From positions 1 to 53,424 of the forward strand of contig JAEUNY010000089.1 in NCBI GenBank assembly GCA_016791005.1: a stretch of 53,424 bases of DNA, given 5' to 3'. The position numbers and the translations under genes were made by a program. Each line of letters opens with the position of its first letter. Within the stretch, counting starts at the first letter, position 1. The stretch is from Zoogloeaceae bacterium (lineage in GTDB: Bacteria; Pseudomonadota; Gammaproteobacteria; Burkholderiales; Rhodocyclaceae). The notes under the pieces were generated by a model. It was not told the origin of the DNA, made no database searches, and was given only the letters and a program-made list of their open reading frames with translations. Below, one piece after another: positions 26,500-36,697 of this stretch.

Positions 26500-26823
26500 G
26501 TGCTGATTTCCAACGCCTACGCTCAGACCACCGCCGCCGACCCCACCGGAGGCCTGATGGGGCTTCTGCCCATGGTGGCCATGTTTGCCCTGCTGTGGTT
26601 CCTCATGATCCGCCCGCAGATGAAGAAGGCCAAGGAGCACAAAGCCCTGGTGGAAGCCCTGGCCAAAGGAGACGAAGTCATCACCTCGGCTGGCATGGCG
26701 GGCAAGATCGCCGAAGTCGGCGACACCTATCTTCTCCTCGAAGTTGCAGACGGCATCCAGGTCAAATTCCAGAAGCAGGCCATCGGTGTCGTGCTCCCAA
26801 AGGGCACCCTGAAGACCCTCTGA
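26500..26823 (+). CDS. yajC: Sec translocon accessory protein YajC
   Basis: A 107-residue single-helix protein: LLPMVAMFALLWFLMIRPQM followed by KKAKEHKALVEALAKGDEVI and TSAGMAGKIAEVGD, the classical YajC sequence. It associates with SecDF in the inner membrane. The start is a GTG (26500) with CGGAG upstream. A small hairpin (26835-26850) separates it from secD without an obvious terminator U-tract. Confidence 0.96.
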   Translation: MLISNAYAQTTAADPTGGLMGLLPMVAMFALLWFLMIRPQMKKAKEHKALVEALAKGDEVITSAGMAGKIAEVGDTYLLLEVADGIQVKFQKQAIGVVLPKGTLKTL

Positions 26824-26884
26824 GCCGGGCCTAAGCGCCCCCAAGGGCGCACCCGCTATCTTCCCATCCCGCCGCCGGACCCCC

Positions 26885-28750
26885 ATGAATCGCTACCCGC
26901 TCTGGAAGAACCTCCTCATCGGCTTCATCCTCGTCTGGGGCCTGCTCTACACCCTCCCCAATTTCTACGGCGAGGTCCCTGCTGTCCAGGTCTCGAGCGC
27001 CAAAGCCACCCAGAAGCTGGATCCGGCGGCCATCACGGCGCGGGTGGGGGATGCCTTGGCGGCCGCCAAAATCACCCCCAACGGGATCTTCGCCGACGCC
27101 ACCAGCGTGCGCGCCCGCTTTGCCAGCACCGACATTCAGCTCCAGGCCAAGGACGCCATTGAGCGGGCGCTGAACCCGGATCCCGCTGACCCGAACTTCG
27201 TAGTGGCCCTGAATCTCCTCTCCGCCTCACCGGCTTGGCTGACCTCGATTCACGCGCTGCCCATGTACCTGGGTCTCGACCTGCGGGGCGGCGTGCACTT
27301 CCTGCTTCAGGTGGACATGAACGGGGCGGTGACCAAGCGTCTCGACTCGACCGTGGGGGATCTGCGCACCCTGCTGCGCGACAAGAATGTCCGCCACGCA
27401 GGCATCACCCGGGAGGGGCAGAGCCTTACCGTGCGTTTTCGCGACGCGGCGACCCGGGACGCCGCCCGCGTCGTCATCTCCGACTCCACCGCGGACCTGC
27501 AGCTTTCCGAACGCGACGACGGCCCCGAGGAGCTGCGCCTGCTGGCCACCCTCACCGCCCCGGCCAAGCTGCGCCTCCAGGAGTTCTCCCTCAAGCAGAA
27601 CATCACCACCCTGCACAACCGGATCAACGAACTGGGGGTAGCTGAACCCGTCATCCAGCAGCAGGGCGCGGATCGCATCGTCGTCCAGCTTCCTGGGGTT
27701 CAGGACGTCGCCAAGGCCAAGGACATCCTGGGGCGTACCGCGACCCTCGAAATCCGGATGGTGGACGACACGCCTGGGACCCTGGAAAGCGCGCTTGCCG
27801 GCGCAGTCCCCCCGGGCACAGAGCTTTACACCGAGCGCGGCGGCCGCCCCCTCCTGGTGAAAAAGCAGGTCGTCCTCACCGGGGACCGCCTGACCGACGC
27901 CCAACCCGGTTTCGACGGCCAGACTCACGAGCCGGCGGTGCACCTGACCCTCGACGCAGCGGGGGCACGGATCTTCCGCGACGTCACGAGGGAGAGCGTC
28001 GGCAAGCGGATGGCCATTCTCCTCATCGAGAAAGGCAAGGGGGAAGTGATTACCGCCCCGGTGATCCGCAGTGAAATCGCTGGCGGCCGGGTCCAGATCT
28101 CCGGCCGCATGAATACCGTCGAGGCCACCGACACCGCGCTGCTCCTGCGCGCAGGCTCCCTGGCCGCGCCGATGGAGATCATCGAGGAGCGCACTGTGGG
28201 GCCGAGCCTGGGTGCCGAGAACATCACCAAGGGCTTCCATTCGACCCTGTGGGGGTTCATTGCCATCGCAGTATTCATGACGGCTTATTACCTGCTCTTC
28301 GGCTTCGTCTCCGTCACCGCGCTGGCCGCCAACCTCCTGTTGTTGGTCGCACTGCTGTCGCTGCTGCAGGCGACCCTGACCCTGCCCGGTATCGCCGCGA
28401 TCGCCCTCACCCTCGGCATGGCCATCGACGCCAACGTGCTCATCAACGAGCGGGTGCGGGAGGAGTTGCGCAACGGCTCGACGCCCCAGGCGGCCATCAC
28501 CGCCGGCTACGACCGGGCCTTCGACACCATTCTCGATTCGAACATCACCACCCTGATCGCCGGTGTCGCCCTCCTGGTCTTCGGCTCCGGGCCGGTGCGG
28601 GGTTTCGCCGTGGTGCATTGTCTGGGAATCCTTACCTCGATGTTCAGTTCGGTGCTGGTCTCCCGCATGCTGGTGAACTTCATCTACGGTCGCCGCCGCA
28701 AGGTGGAAAAGCTCTCCATCGGGCAGGTCTGGAAACCCGCCACCCAGTGA
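26885..28750 (+). CDS. secD: Protein translocase subunit SecD
   Basis: A 621-residue RND-family protein. One N-terminal helix (LLIGFILVWGLLYTLPNFYG) and a large periplasmic P1 region precede the conserved YLGLDLRGGVHFLLQVDM, then the C-terminal helices with IALTLGMAIDANVLINERVR and DSNITTLIAGVALLVFGSG. With SecF it uses the proton gradient to pull secreted proteins through SecYEG. It lies between yajC and secF in the standard order. Confidence 0.97.
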   Translation: MNRYPLWKNLLIGFILVWGLLYTLPNFYGEVPAVQVSSAKATQKLDPAAITARVGDALAAAKITPNGIFADATSVRARFASTDIQLQAKDAIERALNPDPADPNFVVALNLLSASPAWLTSIHALPMYLGLDLRGGVHFLLQVDMNGAVTKRLDSTVGDLRTLLRDKNVRHAGITREGQSLTVRFRDAATRDAARVVISDSTADLQLSERDDGPEELRLLATLTAPAKLRLQEFSLKQNITTLHNRINELGVAEPVIQQQGADRIVVQLPGVQDVAKAKDILGRTATLEIRMVDDTPGTLESALAGAVPPGTELYTERGGRPLLVKKQVVLTGDRLTDAQPGFDGQTHEPAVHLTLDAAGARIFRDVTRESVGKRMAILLIEKGKGEVITAPVIRSEIAGGRVQISGRMNTVEATDTALLLRAGSLAAPMEIIEERTVGPSLGAENITKGFHSTLWGFIAIAVFMTAYYLLFGFVSVTALAANLLLLVALLSLLQATLTLPGIAAIALTLGMAIDANVLINERVREELRNGSTPQAAITAGYDRAFDTILDSNITTLIAGVALLVFGSGPVRGFAVVHCLGILTSMFSSVLVSRMLVNFIYGRRRKVEKLSIGQVWKPATQ

Positions 28751-28798
28751 TCGTCCGCCGGGCCCGCAAGGGCCTGGCTACTTACCAAGGTTCCGAAC

Positions 28799-29731
28799 AT
28801 GGAATTCTTCCGCATCAAAAAAGACATTCCGTTCATGCGCCACGCGCTGGTGTTCAACGTCATTTCGTTGGTCACCTTCCTCCTGGCGGTGTTCTTCCTG
28901 GCCACCCGGGGCCTCCACCTGTCCGTCGAGTTCACGGGCGGCACCCTGATGGAAGTCCATTACGCCGACACCCCGGCGTTGGAGACAGTTCGGGACGCTC
29001 TGGCGAAGGACGGTTTCCCGGATGCCCAGGTGCAAAACTTTGGCAGCGCGCGGGACGTCCTGATCCGCCTTCCCAATCGGGACGGGTCAGACAGCAACAG
29101 CGTGGCGGAAAAAGCCAAAGCGACCCTGGCCAGTGCCGGCGGCCCGGCGGCCGAAATCCGTCGCGTCGAGTTTGTCGGACCTCAGGTGGGCAAGGAACTG
29201 GCGTCAGACGGTGCGATGGCGCTACTACTGGTGATTGCGGGGATCATGATCTACCTCGCGCTGCGCTTCGAATGGCGGTTTTCCGTCTCGGCGATCATCG
29301 CCAACCTCCACGACGTGATCATCATTCTCGGCTTCTTCGCCTTCTTCCAATGGGAGTTTTCCCTGCCAGTATTGGCGGCGGTATTGGCGGTGCTGGGTTA
29401 TTCGGTGAATGAGTCAGTGGTGGTCTTCGACCGGGTGCGCGAGACCTTCAAAAGGAAGCGTCAGCTTTCTACCCCGGAAGTGCTGGATCACGCCATCACG
29501 AGCACGATCTCACGGACCGTCATCACCCACGGTTCGACCCAGATCATGGTGCTCTCGATGTTGCTCTTCGGCGGCGAAACTCTGCACTACTTCGCCCTCG
29601 CACTCACCATCGGCATCTGCTTCGGGATCTATTCGTCGGTCCTCGTGGCCAGCCCGCTGGTGATGTGGCTGGGCGTGTCCCGAGAACAATTCATCAAGCC
29701 AAAGAAAGAAAAGCAGGAAGCCGTCGTCTGA
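28799..29731 (+). CDS. secF: Protein translocase subunit SecF
   Basis: A 310-residue SecF. The first helix follows MEFFRIKKDIPFMRHALVFN. The domain signature LSVEFTGGTLMEV is followed by five clustered helices including ILGFFAFFQWEFSLPVLAAV, LGYSVNESVVVFDRVRE and RTVITHGSTQIMVLSMLLFGG. AAGG precedes the ATG, 48 nt after secD. A strong terminator ends the unit. Confidence 0.97.
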   Translation: MEFFRIKKDIPFMRHALVFNVISLVTFLLAVFFLATRGLHLSVEFTGGTLMEVHYADTPALETVRDALAKDGFPDAQVQNFGSARDVLIRLPNRDGSDSNSVAEKAKATLASAGGPAAEIRRVEFVGPQVGKELASDGAMALLLVIAGIMIYLALRFEWRFSVSAIIANLHDVIIILGFFAFFQWEFSLPVLAAVLAVLGYSVNESVVVFDRVRETFKRKRQLSTPEVLDHAITSTISRTVITHGSTQIMVLSMLLFGGETLHYFALALTIGICFGIYSSVLVASPLVMWLGVSREQFIKPKKEKQEAVV

Positions 29732-29770
29732 CCCGCGGGACGTATAACCTCGTAATTCCTCAAAAACTTA

Positions 29771-29796
29771 GGCCCGGTACGCACCGGGCCTTTTTC
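29771..29796 (+). terminator. Terminator after secF
   Basis: Stem GGCCCGGT-ACGC-ACCGGGCC followed by TTTTTCCTTT, 39 nt after the secF stop. It ends the yajC-secDF operon facing the convergent chemoreceptor gene. Confidence 0.93.
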
Positions 29797-29847
29797 CTTT
29801 CTGGGACTCGCGCCACCATCGCCGTCCGCCCCAGCCCCTCCCCAACC

Positions 29848-31461
29848 TCAGCCCTGAAGCCGCAGCCAGCTGACGGTGTCATGGAGTTCGCCGGACAACT
29901 GGTGCATGCGGTTAGCGCTTCCTGCCGCGTCGCCCGCCACGGCGCTGTTTCGTTCCGCCAGGCTGGCGAGCACATTGGTCCGCTGCACCAGATCGTCATG
30001 GGCCCGCTCCTGCTCCAGCAGGGCACTGTTAATGGCCGCCACCAGGGAGACGACCTCGGTGGTCCGCTGGTGGATGGCTGCCATGGTTTCGTCGGCCTGG
30101 CGGGCGCGGTCGGCACCCGCGTTGACACTGCGAACGACCTGACCAATTCCGTCCACCGCCTTGGCCGCCGTGTCGTTCACCTCAGTGATCAAACGATGGA
30201 TCTCGTTGGTTGAGGCCGCTGTCCGTTCCGCAAGCTTGCGGACTTCGTCGGCCACCACGGCAAATCCACGACCGGACTCCCCGGCCCGGGCCGCCTCAAT
30301 GGCGGCGTTGAGGGCCAGGAGATTGGTCTGGTCGGCCACCTCGCGAATCATGTCGATCACCCGCGTAATACGTTCCGATGCGCTCCCCAGTTGAGCCAGG
30401 CCCTGGGCCGCCTCCGCGGTGAGATTTTCGATCCGACCCATTTCGCGGACGGTTTCGCCCATGATTTCACGGCCATTGCCCACCAGCGCACCCGAGCTTT
30501 CGCTGGCCTCTCGGGCGTTCCCGGCGCTACGGGCAATCTCCTCAAGATTGGCCGACAGCTCTTCGACCGTGCTGGCAATGCCAGCCGCGGAGTCGCTGGC
30601 GGAGTGGGCGCTGCCCGAGAGTTCCTCCGCCACCCGATTCAACTGCTGAGCCGCGCCATCGACCCCCTGAATCGCTGAATGGGTGGAAGTCACGAATTCC
30701 CGCAGGCGGGCCTGCATGCGCCGCATGGAGTCCAGAACATTTCCGGGCCGTGGGTGATGAATCTCAACATCCTTCGCGAGATTGCCCTGAGTAATCGCAT
30801 CGACCACCCCGGTCGCGTAGGCCGGCTCCCCACCCAGAGCACCGAAGATCTGCCTGCGCAGGCCCAGCAGGGCGGCGACGGTAATGGCCAGAATGGCACA
30901 CTCCAGACCCACGATGATCCACTTGTCGCGCGCCAAATGATCCTGAGCGATCTGACGTTGCAGCAGCGCCGATTTCTGCACCCGCTCCAGAAATGGATCC
31001 ATGGCAGCGAAAAGCGCATCGGCCCTCGCGTCGAATCCCGTCGTCGGCTGCTGCATGATCGCGTTGCCGGCTTGACGCCCTTCCTTGAGATAGGTTTTGG
31101 CCATCCCACGTCCGGTCGCATCAAACTCGCGAAAAAGCTTCTGAATGACGCCAATTTCAGTGGCGAGATCGGGGGACCAGCTCCGAATTTTTTCCAGTTC
31201 GCCAATCCCGGCATTGAAATTTTCGGTGGCCTTGGCAAACCCATCCTCGTTGCCGGTTGCGCTGACGTCAGTGAGGAACTGCTGGACCTGCACAACACGG
31301 AATTGAAAGCCCTGGGCAGCCTGCGCGGCCTCCGCATACCGGGCAGACTCGCTGAATTGCCCTTCCACGTCTCGCACCATGGTGAGCGTGACCGCCAATA
31401 GCAGGATCAGGAAAGCTGCGAGCGCGCCCACGGTCAGGGCGATGAGTTTGCGGATTGACAT
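29848..31461 (-). CDS. Methyl-accepting chemotaxis protein
   Basis: A 537-residue chemoreceptor. TM1 is at about 8-30 ([19 protein letters not shown]). A helical periplasmic ligand domain of about 160 residues follows, then TM2 ([20 protein letters not shown]), a HAMP-like linker, and the cytoplasmic coiled coil. The tip is [20 protein letters not shown] followed by [20 protein letters not shown]. The ligand is unknown. The ATG at 31461 was chosen because TM1 starts there; the longer start at 31548 would run through the candidate promoter. No CheW-tether pentapeptide is visible at the C-terminus. It stands alone, without other chemotaxis genes. Confidence 0.93.
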   Translation of the reverse strand: MSIRKLIALTVGALAAFLILLLAVTLTMVRDVEGQFSESARYAEAAQAAQGFQFRVVQVQQFLTDVSATGNEDGFAKATENFNAGIGELEKIRSWSPDLATEIGVIQKLFREFDATGRGMAKTYLKEGRQAGNAIMQQPTTGFDARADALFAAMDPFLERVQKSALLQRQIAQDHLARDKWIIVGLECAILAITVAALLGLRRQIFGALGGEPAYATGVVDAITQGNLAKDVEIHHPRPGNVLDSMRRMQARLREFVTSTHSAIQGVDGAAQQLNRVAEELSGSAHSASDSAAGIASTVEELSANLEEIARSAGNAREASESSGALVGNGREIMGETVREMGRIENLTAEAAQGLAQLGSASERITRVIDMIREVADQTNLLALNAAIEAARAGESGRGFAVVADEVRKLAERTAASTNEIHRLITEVNDTAAKAVDGIGQVVRSVNAGADRARQADETMAAIHQRTTEVVSLVAAINSALLEQERAHDDLVQRTNVLASLAERNSAVAGDAAGSANRMHQLSGELHDTVSWLRLQG

Positions 31462-31488
31462 TTTCAAGGTCCGGTCTTGGCACAAAAG

Positions 31489-31514
31489 TAATAGGCGGGT
31501 ACCAACCCGCTTTA
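31489..31514 (-). promoter_or_regulatory. Possible sigma-28 (FliA) promoter of the chemoreceptor gene
   Basis: On the minus strand TAAA is followed after 14 nt by GCCTATTA, six of eight matches to the FliA -10 GCCGATAA, with a spacer one base shorter than usual. It ends 28 nt before the ATG. A small hairpin (GCGGGT/ACCCGC) overlaps it, so the match may be fortuitous. Confidence 0.35.
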
Positions 31515-31553
31515 CGGCACAAAACCCGTTGCCTTGAGACGTCACCAAGCGCC

Positions 31554-31579
31554 AAAAGCCAGAGCCCGCGGGCTCTGGC
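31554..31579 (-). terminator. Terminator after ugd
   Basis: A perfect palindrome at 31558-31579 (arms GCCAGAGCC and GGCTCTGGC around CGCG), followed on the minus strand by TTTT. It lies 110 nt beyond the ugd stop and separates it from the chemoreceptor gene. Confidence 0.75.
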
Positions 31580-31688
31580 TCAGCTTCACCAGGGCAAAAC
31601 CAAAGTTGGTGGCAGCGACCCGCGGCGGCTGTGTGATAGCATGGTCAACCGCTCGTCAGCCGGCTGATAACCGACTGCCCCACCCTGC

Positions 31689-33011
31689 TCAGGCGCGCCC
31701 GATTGCGTGATATTCGATACCGAGTTCCCGAATGACTTCGGGGTCGTACATATTGCGTCCGTCGAAGATGACCGGGGCCTTCAGCCGGCTCTTGATCGCA
31801 TCGAAATCCGGACTACGGAACTCTTTCCATTCGGTCACGATGAGCAGCGCGTCTGCGCCCTCAAGAGCACTCTTCGGCCGTCCGGCGTAGGAAAGGCGCG
31901 GTTCGTCGCCAAAAATTCGCTCGGCCTCCTGCATGGCCACCGGATCATAGGCTGTCACGGTAGCGCCGCGCTTGAACAGCTCCTCGATGATCACCCGGGC
32001 AGGCGCCTCCCGCATGTCGTCCGTATTGGGCTTGAACGCGAGCCCCCAGACGGCGAAGCGCCGACCGGTGAGATCGCTCCCGAAGCGCATTTCGACCTTC
32101 TGGATCAGGACGTGCTTCTGGGCGTCGTTGGCGTCTTCGACGGCCCCCAGCACCTTCAGGTCATGCCCATTTTCCTTGGCAGTCTTGATGAGTGCCTTGA
32201 CGTCCTTGGGAAAGCACGAGCCCCCGTAACCGCAGCCGGCATACAGAAAGTGCCACCCGATGCGCGGGTCGGAGCCGATCCCCTGCCGCACCAATTCGAT
32301 GTCCGCCCCGAGCGTCTCGGCCAGATTGGCCAACTCGTTCATGAAGCTGATGCGGGTCGCCAACATGGCGTTGGCGGCATATTTGGTGAGCTCCGCCGAA
32401 CGGATATCCATGAACACCAGCTTTTCGTGCTTGCGCTGGAATGGCGAGTAGAGCTGACGCATGTGGGCGATGGCCTGCTCGTCGTCCGCACCGACGACGA
32501 TGCGATCCGGGCGCATGAAATCCTCGATTGCCGCCCCTTCCTTGAGAAACTCGGGGTTGGAGACGACGCTGAAGTTCAGGGTAGCGCCCCGCTCCCGCAG
32601 AGTCTCCGCCACCGCCGCGCGGACTTTGTCTCCAGTCCCCACCGGGACGGTGGACTTGTCGACCACGACCCGGTAGCCATCCATGAACTTACCGATGTTG
32701 CGGGCGGCCGCCAGCACATACTGGAGATCGGCTGAGCCGTCCTCGTCGGGAGGCGTCCCCACGGCGATGAACTGAATCAGGCCAAAGCGGGCGGCCTTTT
32801 CAACATCGGTAGTGAAGCTCAGGCGGCCGGCTTCCACATTGCGGCGCACCACCTCCAGCAACCCCGGTTCATGAATGGGGATTCCCCCCTCTTGAAGGAT
32901 GCGGATCTTTTCCGGATCCAGATCGAGGCAAAGCACGTCATTGCCGACATCCGCCAAACATGCTCCGGAGACGAGGCCGACATAGCCCGTCCCGATCACC
33001 GTTACTTTCAT
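31689..33011 (-). CDS. ugd: UDP-glucose 6-dehydrogenase
   Basis: A 440-residue UDP-glucose/GDP-mannose dehydrogenase. The NAD-binding start is [20 protein letters not shown]. The catalytic Cys lies in [14 protein letters not shown], and [18 protein letters not shown] marks the C-terminal domain. It makes UDP-glucuronate for envelope polysaccharide. AGGAGGA lies 7 nt before the ATG. It follows lapB by 35 bp on the same strand, so it may be read from the ihfB-lapAB region, and ends at a strong hairpin. Confidence 0.96.
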   Translation of the reverse strand: MKVTVIGTGYVGLVSGACLADVGNDVLCLDLDPEKIRILQEGGIPIHEPGLLEVVRRNVEAGRLSFTTDVEKAARFGLIQFIAVGTPPDEDGSADLQYVLAAARNIGKFMDGYRVVVDKSTVPVGTGDKVRAAVAETLRERGATLNFSVVSNPEFLKEGAAIEDFMRPDRIVVGADDEQAIAHMRQLYSPFQRKHEKLVFMDIRSAELTKYAANAMLATRISFMNELANLAETLGADIELVRQGIGSDPRIGWHFLYAGCGYGGSCFPKDVKALIKTAKENGHDLKVLGAVEDANDAQKHVLIQKVEMRFGSDLTGRRFAVWGLAFKPNTDDMREAPARVIIEELFKRGATVTAYDPVAMQEAERIFGDEPRLSYAGRPKSALEGADALLIVTEWKEFRSPDFDAIKSRLKAPVIFDGRNMYDPEVIRELGIEYHAIGRA

Positions 33012-33046
33012 GTGGCTGTCCTCCTAATTGTGGGGTTCGATGGACC

Positions 33047-34222
33047 TCAAGGCGCCAAATCGAACTCTTCTGTACGGCGCGGCGGATAGGTTTCCCATCC
33101 CCCGCAGGCGGGGCATCGCCAGTAGAACTGGCGTGCCTTGAAACCGCAGCTATCACAACGATAACGGGCCACCCGCCGAGTATGGCCATGGATGAGCTGC
33201 TTCATCAATTCAATGTCCTGGCGCTGGTCGGGGGCGGAGGTAAGGAGCGCGGCTTCCAGTAGCTTGTCCAGCCCGAGGAGGGTCGGATTGCGCCGCAGTT
33301 CCTCCCGTACCAACTCGTAGGCCGGCTGCGCTCCGGCCTTTTCCAACTCCCAGTGGAAGACCTCATCGAGGAGATCGAGGGACGGGTTCTGATCCAGATA
33401 AGCCCTCAACAGGGCCATCCCCTGGTCCACGCGCCCGAGGCGACGGTGAGCATCCATGATGCGCTCGGCCACCAGGGCCAAATAGACGGGATCCTGAATC
33501 TCCACTTTTTTCCAGGCCGCCAATGCCAGCTCATCCTGCCCCAGGGCGACCTGGATGTCGCCCAGAATCAGGCTCGCGCGAACCGACTTTGGATTCACCG
33601 CCAAGGCCCGATCGACTGCCTCCCGCGCAACGTCCAGGCGAGAACTGGCCAGTTCGGCCGCCGCCACTTCACAGTGGAAATTGGCGACTTCCTTGCGCCA
33701 CAGCAGGCTCTCGTGGTCCGGTAGGGCCTGGGCGGCGTCGATGGCCCGAACCCAGTCCTTCTCTTGCTGGTAAATCTCGAGGAGATACTGCAGCGCCTTG
33801 TCATTGAGGCGCGTCCCCCGCAGGCGGTCAAAGACGGACTCCGCACGGTCTAGGAGCCCCGCCTTGAGGAAATCCTGCCCCAACTCCTCCAGAGCCTGTA
33901 GGCGCTGATCCTCCGACAGGTCATCCCGTTCGACGAGATTCTGATGCATGCGAATCGCGCGATCGGTCTCGCCCCGCCGGCGGAAGAGACTGCCCAGCGC
34001 GAAATGAAGCTCGACGGTGTGGGGGTCGATCTTCACCGCCTCGATGAAGGCGTCGATGGCCTTGTCGGGCTGTTCGTTCAGAAGAAAATTGAGGCCGCTG
34101 AGGTAGGAGCGCGGCAAGGTGCGCGACTCCTGGACAACCTGGCGAATGTCGATCCGAGCCGCCACCCAGCCGAGGGCAAAAAACAGCGGCAGCGCCAACA
34201 GCCACCAGAGCTGAATCTCCAT
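33047..34222 (-). CDS. lapB: Lipopolysaccharide assembly protein LapB (YciM)
   Basis: A 391-residue protein with an N-terminal membrane anchor (WWLLALPLFFALGWVAARID), about nine TPR-type helix pairs (for example DKAIDAFIEAVKIDPHTVEL), and a C-terminal rubredoxin-like zinc/iron knuckle, CDSCGFKARQFYWRCPACGG. LapB adapts LpxC for degradation by FtsH and coordinates LPS assembly. It starts 3 nt after lapA, its conserved partner. Confidence 0.96.
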   Translation of the reverse strand: MEIQLWWLLALPLFFALGWVAARIDIRQVVQESRTLPRSYLSGLNFLLNEQPDKAIDAFIEAVKIDPHTVELHFALGSLFRRRGETDRAIRMHQNLVERDDLSEDQRLQALEELGQDFLKAGLLDRAESVFDRLRGTRLNDKALQYLLEIYQQEKDWVRAIDAAQALPDHESLLWRKEVANFHCEVAAAELASSRLDVAREAVDRALAVNPKSVRASLILGDIQVALGQDELALAAWKKVEIQDPVYLALVAERIMDAHRRLGRVDQGMALLRAYLDQNPSLDLLDEVFHWELEKAGAQPAYELVREELRRNPTLLGLDKLLEAALLTSAPDQRQDIELMKQLIHGHTRRVARYRCDSCGFKARQFYWRCPACGGWETYPPRRTEEFDLAP

Positions 34223-34225
34223 GGC

Positions 34226-34525
34226 CTAAAAGGCTTCGGGCGCGTCGCCGTCCGGAACCGGAGCGGTCTGCTGAGAAGTGGCTGGGGCTCGGCTGGCACG
34301 GCGCAAACGGCCGATCTCCCGTCTTTGCTTGAGGAGGGACGCCAAGGTAGCTGTGACGCCAAGCACCGCCCCCGCCGCAAAGAAGATCACCATCACGAAC
34401 ACCACCGGCAAACGCCATTCGGCGCCGAAAAAGAAATGCAGGGTGACGAGTTGATCATTCTTGACGGCAAAGCCGAACAGGAAGAGGAAAAGGACGCCCC
34501 GAAGGAACCACATGATCCATTTCAT
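34226..34525 (-). CDS. lapA: Lipopolysaccharide assembly protein LapA-domain protein
   Basis: A 99-residue protein with two transmembrane helices, MKWIMWFLRGVLFLFLFGFA and PVVFVMVIFFAAGAVLGV, around the conserved NDQLVTLHFFFG loop, then a basic coiled tail (LLKQRREIGRLRRASR). It is encoded immediately before lapB. A terminator separates it from ihfB upstream, so the pair may have its own promoter in that 80-bp gap. Confidence 0.93.
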   Translation of the reverse strand: MKWIMWFLRGVLFLFLFGFAVKNDQLVTLHFFFGAEWRLPVVFVMVIFFAAGAVLGVTATLASLLKQRREIGRLRRASRAPATSQQTAPVPDGDAPEAF

Positions 34526-34553
34526 GGCGGGGGATTATCCCTGAGGCGAGGGC

Positions 34554-34579
34554 AAAAAAGAAGGCGGCCAAAGCCGCCT
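34554..34579 (-). terminator. Terminator after ihfB
   Basis: On the minus strand, stem AGGCGGC-TTTG-GCCGCCT followed by TCTTTTTT, about 30 nt past the ihfB stop and before lapA. Confidence 0.88.
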
Positions 34580-34607
34580 AGGTCGTTTCGGATGGTGTGG
34601 GGTGGCC

Positions 34608-34892
34608 TCAGACCACCATATCCACCCGTTCACGCAATTCCTTGCCCGCCTTGAAATGCGGAACATACTTCTGCGGGACTCTCACCTTCTCGCCCGACTT
34701 CGGATTCCGCCCGACCCGGGGAGGACGGTAATTCAATGCGAAACTGCCGAAGCCGCGGATCTCGATGCGGCCGCCTTGCGAGAGCGAGTCGACCATGGCA
34801 TCGAGAATCATTTTGACCGCGCAATCGGCATCCTTGGCGACCAGCTGCGGAAAGCGCTCCGCCAGCCGCAAAATCAGCTCCGATTTGGTCAT
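34608..34892 (-). CDS. ihfB: Integration host factor subunit beta
   Basis: A 94-residue HU/IHF family protein, the same length as E. coli IhfB. It starts [20 protein letters not shown], carries the DNA-bending beta arm [25 protein letters not shown], and ends [19 protein letters not shown]. It pairs with IHF-alpha to bend DNA. The ATG at 34892 is preferred over an upstream TTG at 34901. It follows rpsA by 12 bp, the conserved rpsA-ihfB order. Confidence 0.97.
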   Translation of the reverse strand: MTKSELILRLAERFPQLVAKDADCAVKMILDAMVDSLSQGGRIEIRGFGSFALNYRPPRVGRNPKSGEKVRVPQKYVPHFKAGKELRERVDMVV

Positions 34893-34904
34893 GGCAGACA
34901 AGGC

Positions 34905-36614
34905 TTACTGCTTCTGCTCGTTGAGCTTGGCCTTGAGCAGCGCACCCAGGTTGGTGGTGCCGCTCACCGCGTCAGTGGCCGCCAGACGCTCCATGGCCTC
35001 GGACTGCTCGGCCTGCTCCTTGGCACGGACGGACAGGTTGATGCCACGGGACTTGCGATCCACGTTCACGATCATCGCCTCCACCTCATCGCCTTCCTTC
35101 AGGAGGGTGGAGAGATCATCGACGCGGTGGGGGGCGGCTTCGGAGGCCCGCAGGTACCCTTCCACCTCATCACCCAGCGTGATCACCGCACCCCGGGCAT
35201 CGACGGACTTGACCGTGCCACGGACGAGGCTGTTCTTTTCATGGGTGGCGATGAAGTTGGTGAAGGGATCGCCTTCCAGCTGCTTGACGCCAAGGGAAAT
35301 GCGCTCGCGCTCCACGTCGATGGACAGCACCACTGCCTCGACCTCGTCGCCCTTCTTGAAGCGGCGGACAGCCTCTTCGCCGTTCTCGCTCCAGGACAGG
35401 TCGGAGAGATGCACCAAGCCGTCGATGCCGCCTTCCAGGCCGATGAACACGCCGAAATCGGTGATGGACTTGATCTGGCCGCGAACCTTGTCGCCCTTCT
35501 TGTGGTTGATGGCGAAATCGTCCCAGGGGTTGGACATGCACTGCTTCATGCCCAGAGAGATGCGGCGACGGTCTTCGTCAATCTCGAGGATCATCACCTC
35601 CACCTCGTCACCCAGCTGGACGACCTTGGTGGGGTGGATGTTCTTGTTGGTCCAGTCCATTTCGGAGACGTGCACCAAGCCCTCGATACCCTGCTCGACT
35701 TCCACGAACGCGCCGTAGTCGGTGATGTTGGTGACCTTGCCGAACAGACGGGTGCCCTGCGGGTAACGGCGGGAAATGCCCACCCACGGATCTTCGCCCA
35801 GTTGCTTGAGGCCCAGGGAGACACGATTCTTCTCCTGGTCGAACTTGAGCACCTTGGCTTCGATCTCGTCGCCCACCGCCAACACTTCGGACGGGTGACG
35901 GACGCGGCGCCAAGCCAGGTCGGTAATGTGCAGCAGGCCATCGATGCCACCGAGATCAACGAACGCGCCGTAATCGGTGATGTTCTTGACCACGCCCTTG
36001 ACCACGGTCCCTTCCTTGAGGTTTTCGAGCAGCTTCTGACGCTCTTCACCCATGGTCTCTTCCAGCACCGCGCGGCGGGAAACCACCACGTTGTTGCGCT
36101 TACGGTCGAGCTTGATGACTTTAAATTCGAATTCTTTGCCTTCGAAAGGCGTGGTGTCCTTGACCGGACGCATGTCCACCAGCGAGCCTGGCAGGAAGGC
36201 GCGGATGCTGTTCGTCATGACGGTGAGACCGCCCTTGACGCGACCGCTGATCAAACCCTTCACCAGGGTACCGTCGTTGAGCGCTTTTTCGAGATCGTTC
36301 CAGGCGGCGATCCGTTTGGCCTTGTCACGGGACAGGCGGGTTTCGCCATAGCCGTCTTCGAGGGCTTCGATGGCAACCTGGATATAGTCACCGGGTTGAA
36401 CCTCGATCTCGCCGCGGTCGTTGCGAAACTCGTCGATATTGACGTAGCTCTCGGACTTGAGGCCGGCATTCACCACCACGAAATTCTGGTCGACGCGGAC
36501 CACTTCGGCAGTGATGACTTCCCCGGCGCGCATTTCCTGGCGGGCAAGGCTTTCTTCGAAAAGAGCGGCAAAACTCTCCATGCTGGATTCAGCGGAGGCG
36601 ATAGCAGTGGACAT
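34905..36614 (-). CDS. rpsA: 30S ribosomal protein S1
   Basis: A 569-residue protein with six S1 OB-fold repeats; each of the central ones carries a KG-x-V-x(2)-I/V-TDYGAF(V)D/E motif such as [20 protein letters not shown] and [21 protein letters not shown]1 brings mRNA to the 30S subunit. The start [20 protein letters not shown] at 36614 fits betaproteobacterial S1. There is no Shine-Dalgarno, as in E. coli rpsA, and the leader is structured. Neighbours cmk (upstream, fused to aroA) and ihfB (downstream) are the standard ones. Confidence 0.97.
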   Translation of the reverse strand: MSTAIASAESSMESFAALFEESLARQEMRAGEVITAEVVRVDQNFVVVNAGLKSESYVNIDEFRNDRGEIEVQPGDYIQVAIEALEDGYGETRLSRDKAKRIAAWNDLEKALNDGTLVKGLISGRVKGGLTVMTNSIRAFLPGSLVDMRPVKDTTPFEGKEFEFKVIKLDRKRNNVVVSRRAVLEETMGEERQKLLENLKEGTVVKGVVKNITDYGAFVDLGGIDGLLHITDLAWRRVRHPSEVLAVGDEIEAKVLKFDQEKNRVSLGLKQLGEDPWVGISRRYPQGTRLFGKVTNITDYGAFVEVEQGIEGLVHVSEMDWTNKNIHPTKVVQLGDEVEVMILEIDEDRRRISLGMKQCMSNPWDDFAINHKKGDKVRGQIKSITDFGVFIGLEGGIDGLVHLSDLSWSENGEEAVRRFKKGDEVEAVVLSIDVERERISLGVKQLEGDPFTNFIATHEKNSLVRGTVKSVDARGAVITLGDEVEGYLRASEAAPHRVDDLSTLLKEGDEVEAMIVNVDRKSRGINLSVRAKEQAEQSEAMERLAATDAVSGTTNLGALLKAKLNEQKQ

Positions 36615-36632
36615 GAATAATGGGACCCAAAT

Positions 36633-36691
36633 GGCCAGCCAGAACTGGACGGCCGAACAAGAAGTTGATCGATCGCCCGGCCATTCCGGGC
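36633..36691 (-). promoter_or_regulatory. Structured rpsA leader
   Basis: The 83-nt gap between aroA-cmk and rpsA folds into two hairpins on the minus strand: GCCCGG-AATGG-CCGGGC (36675-36691), and a stem of GGCC and CCAG paired to CTGG and GGCC around a TT loop with a small internal mismatch (36633-36654). No U-tract is present. With the missing Shine-Dalgarno this resembles the S1-recognised leaders known in other proteobacteria; autoregulation is inference. Confidence 0.5.
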
Positions 36692-36697
36692 GCCATT

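Noticed and set aside
26835-26850. Hairpin GCGCCC-CCAA-GGGCGC between yajC and secD as a terminator
   Set aside because: No U-tract follows and secD belongs to the same conserved operon. It is at most a processing or attenuation element.
34602-36620. 672-codon open frame on the plus strand opposite rpsA and ihfB
   Set aside because: Mirror of conserved S1 repeats. The repeated look comes from the S1 domains on the other strand.
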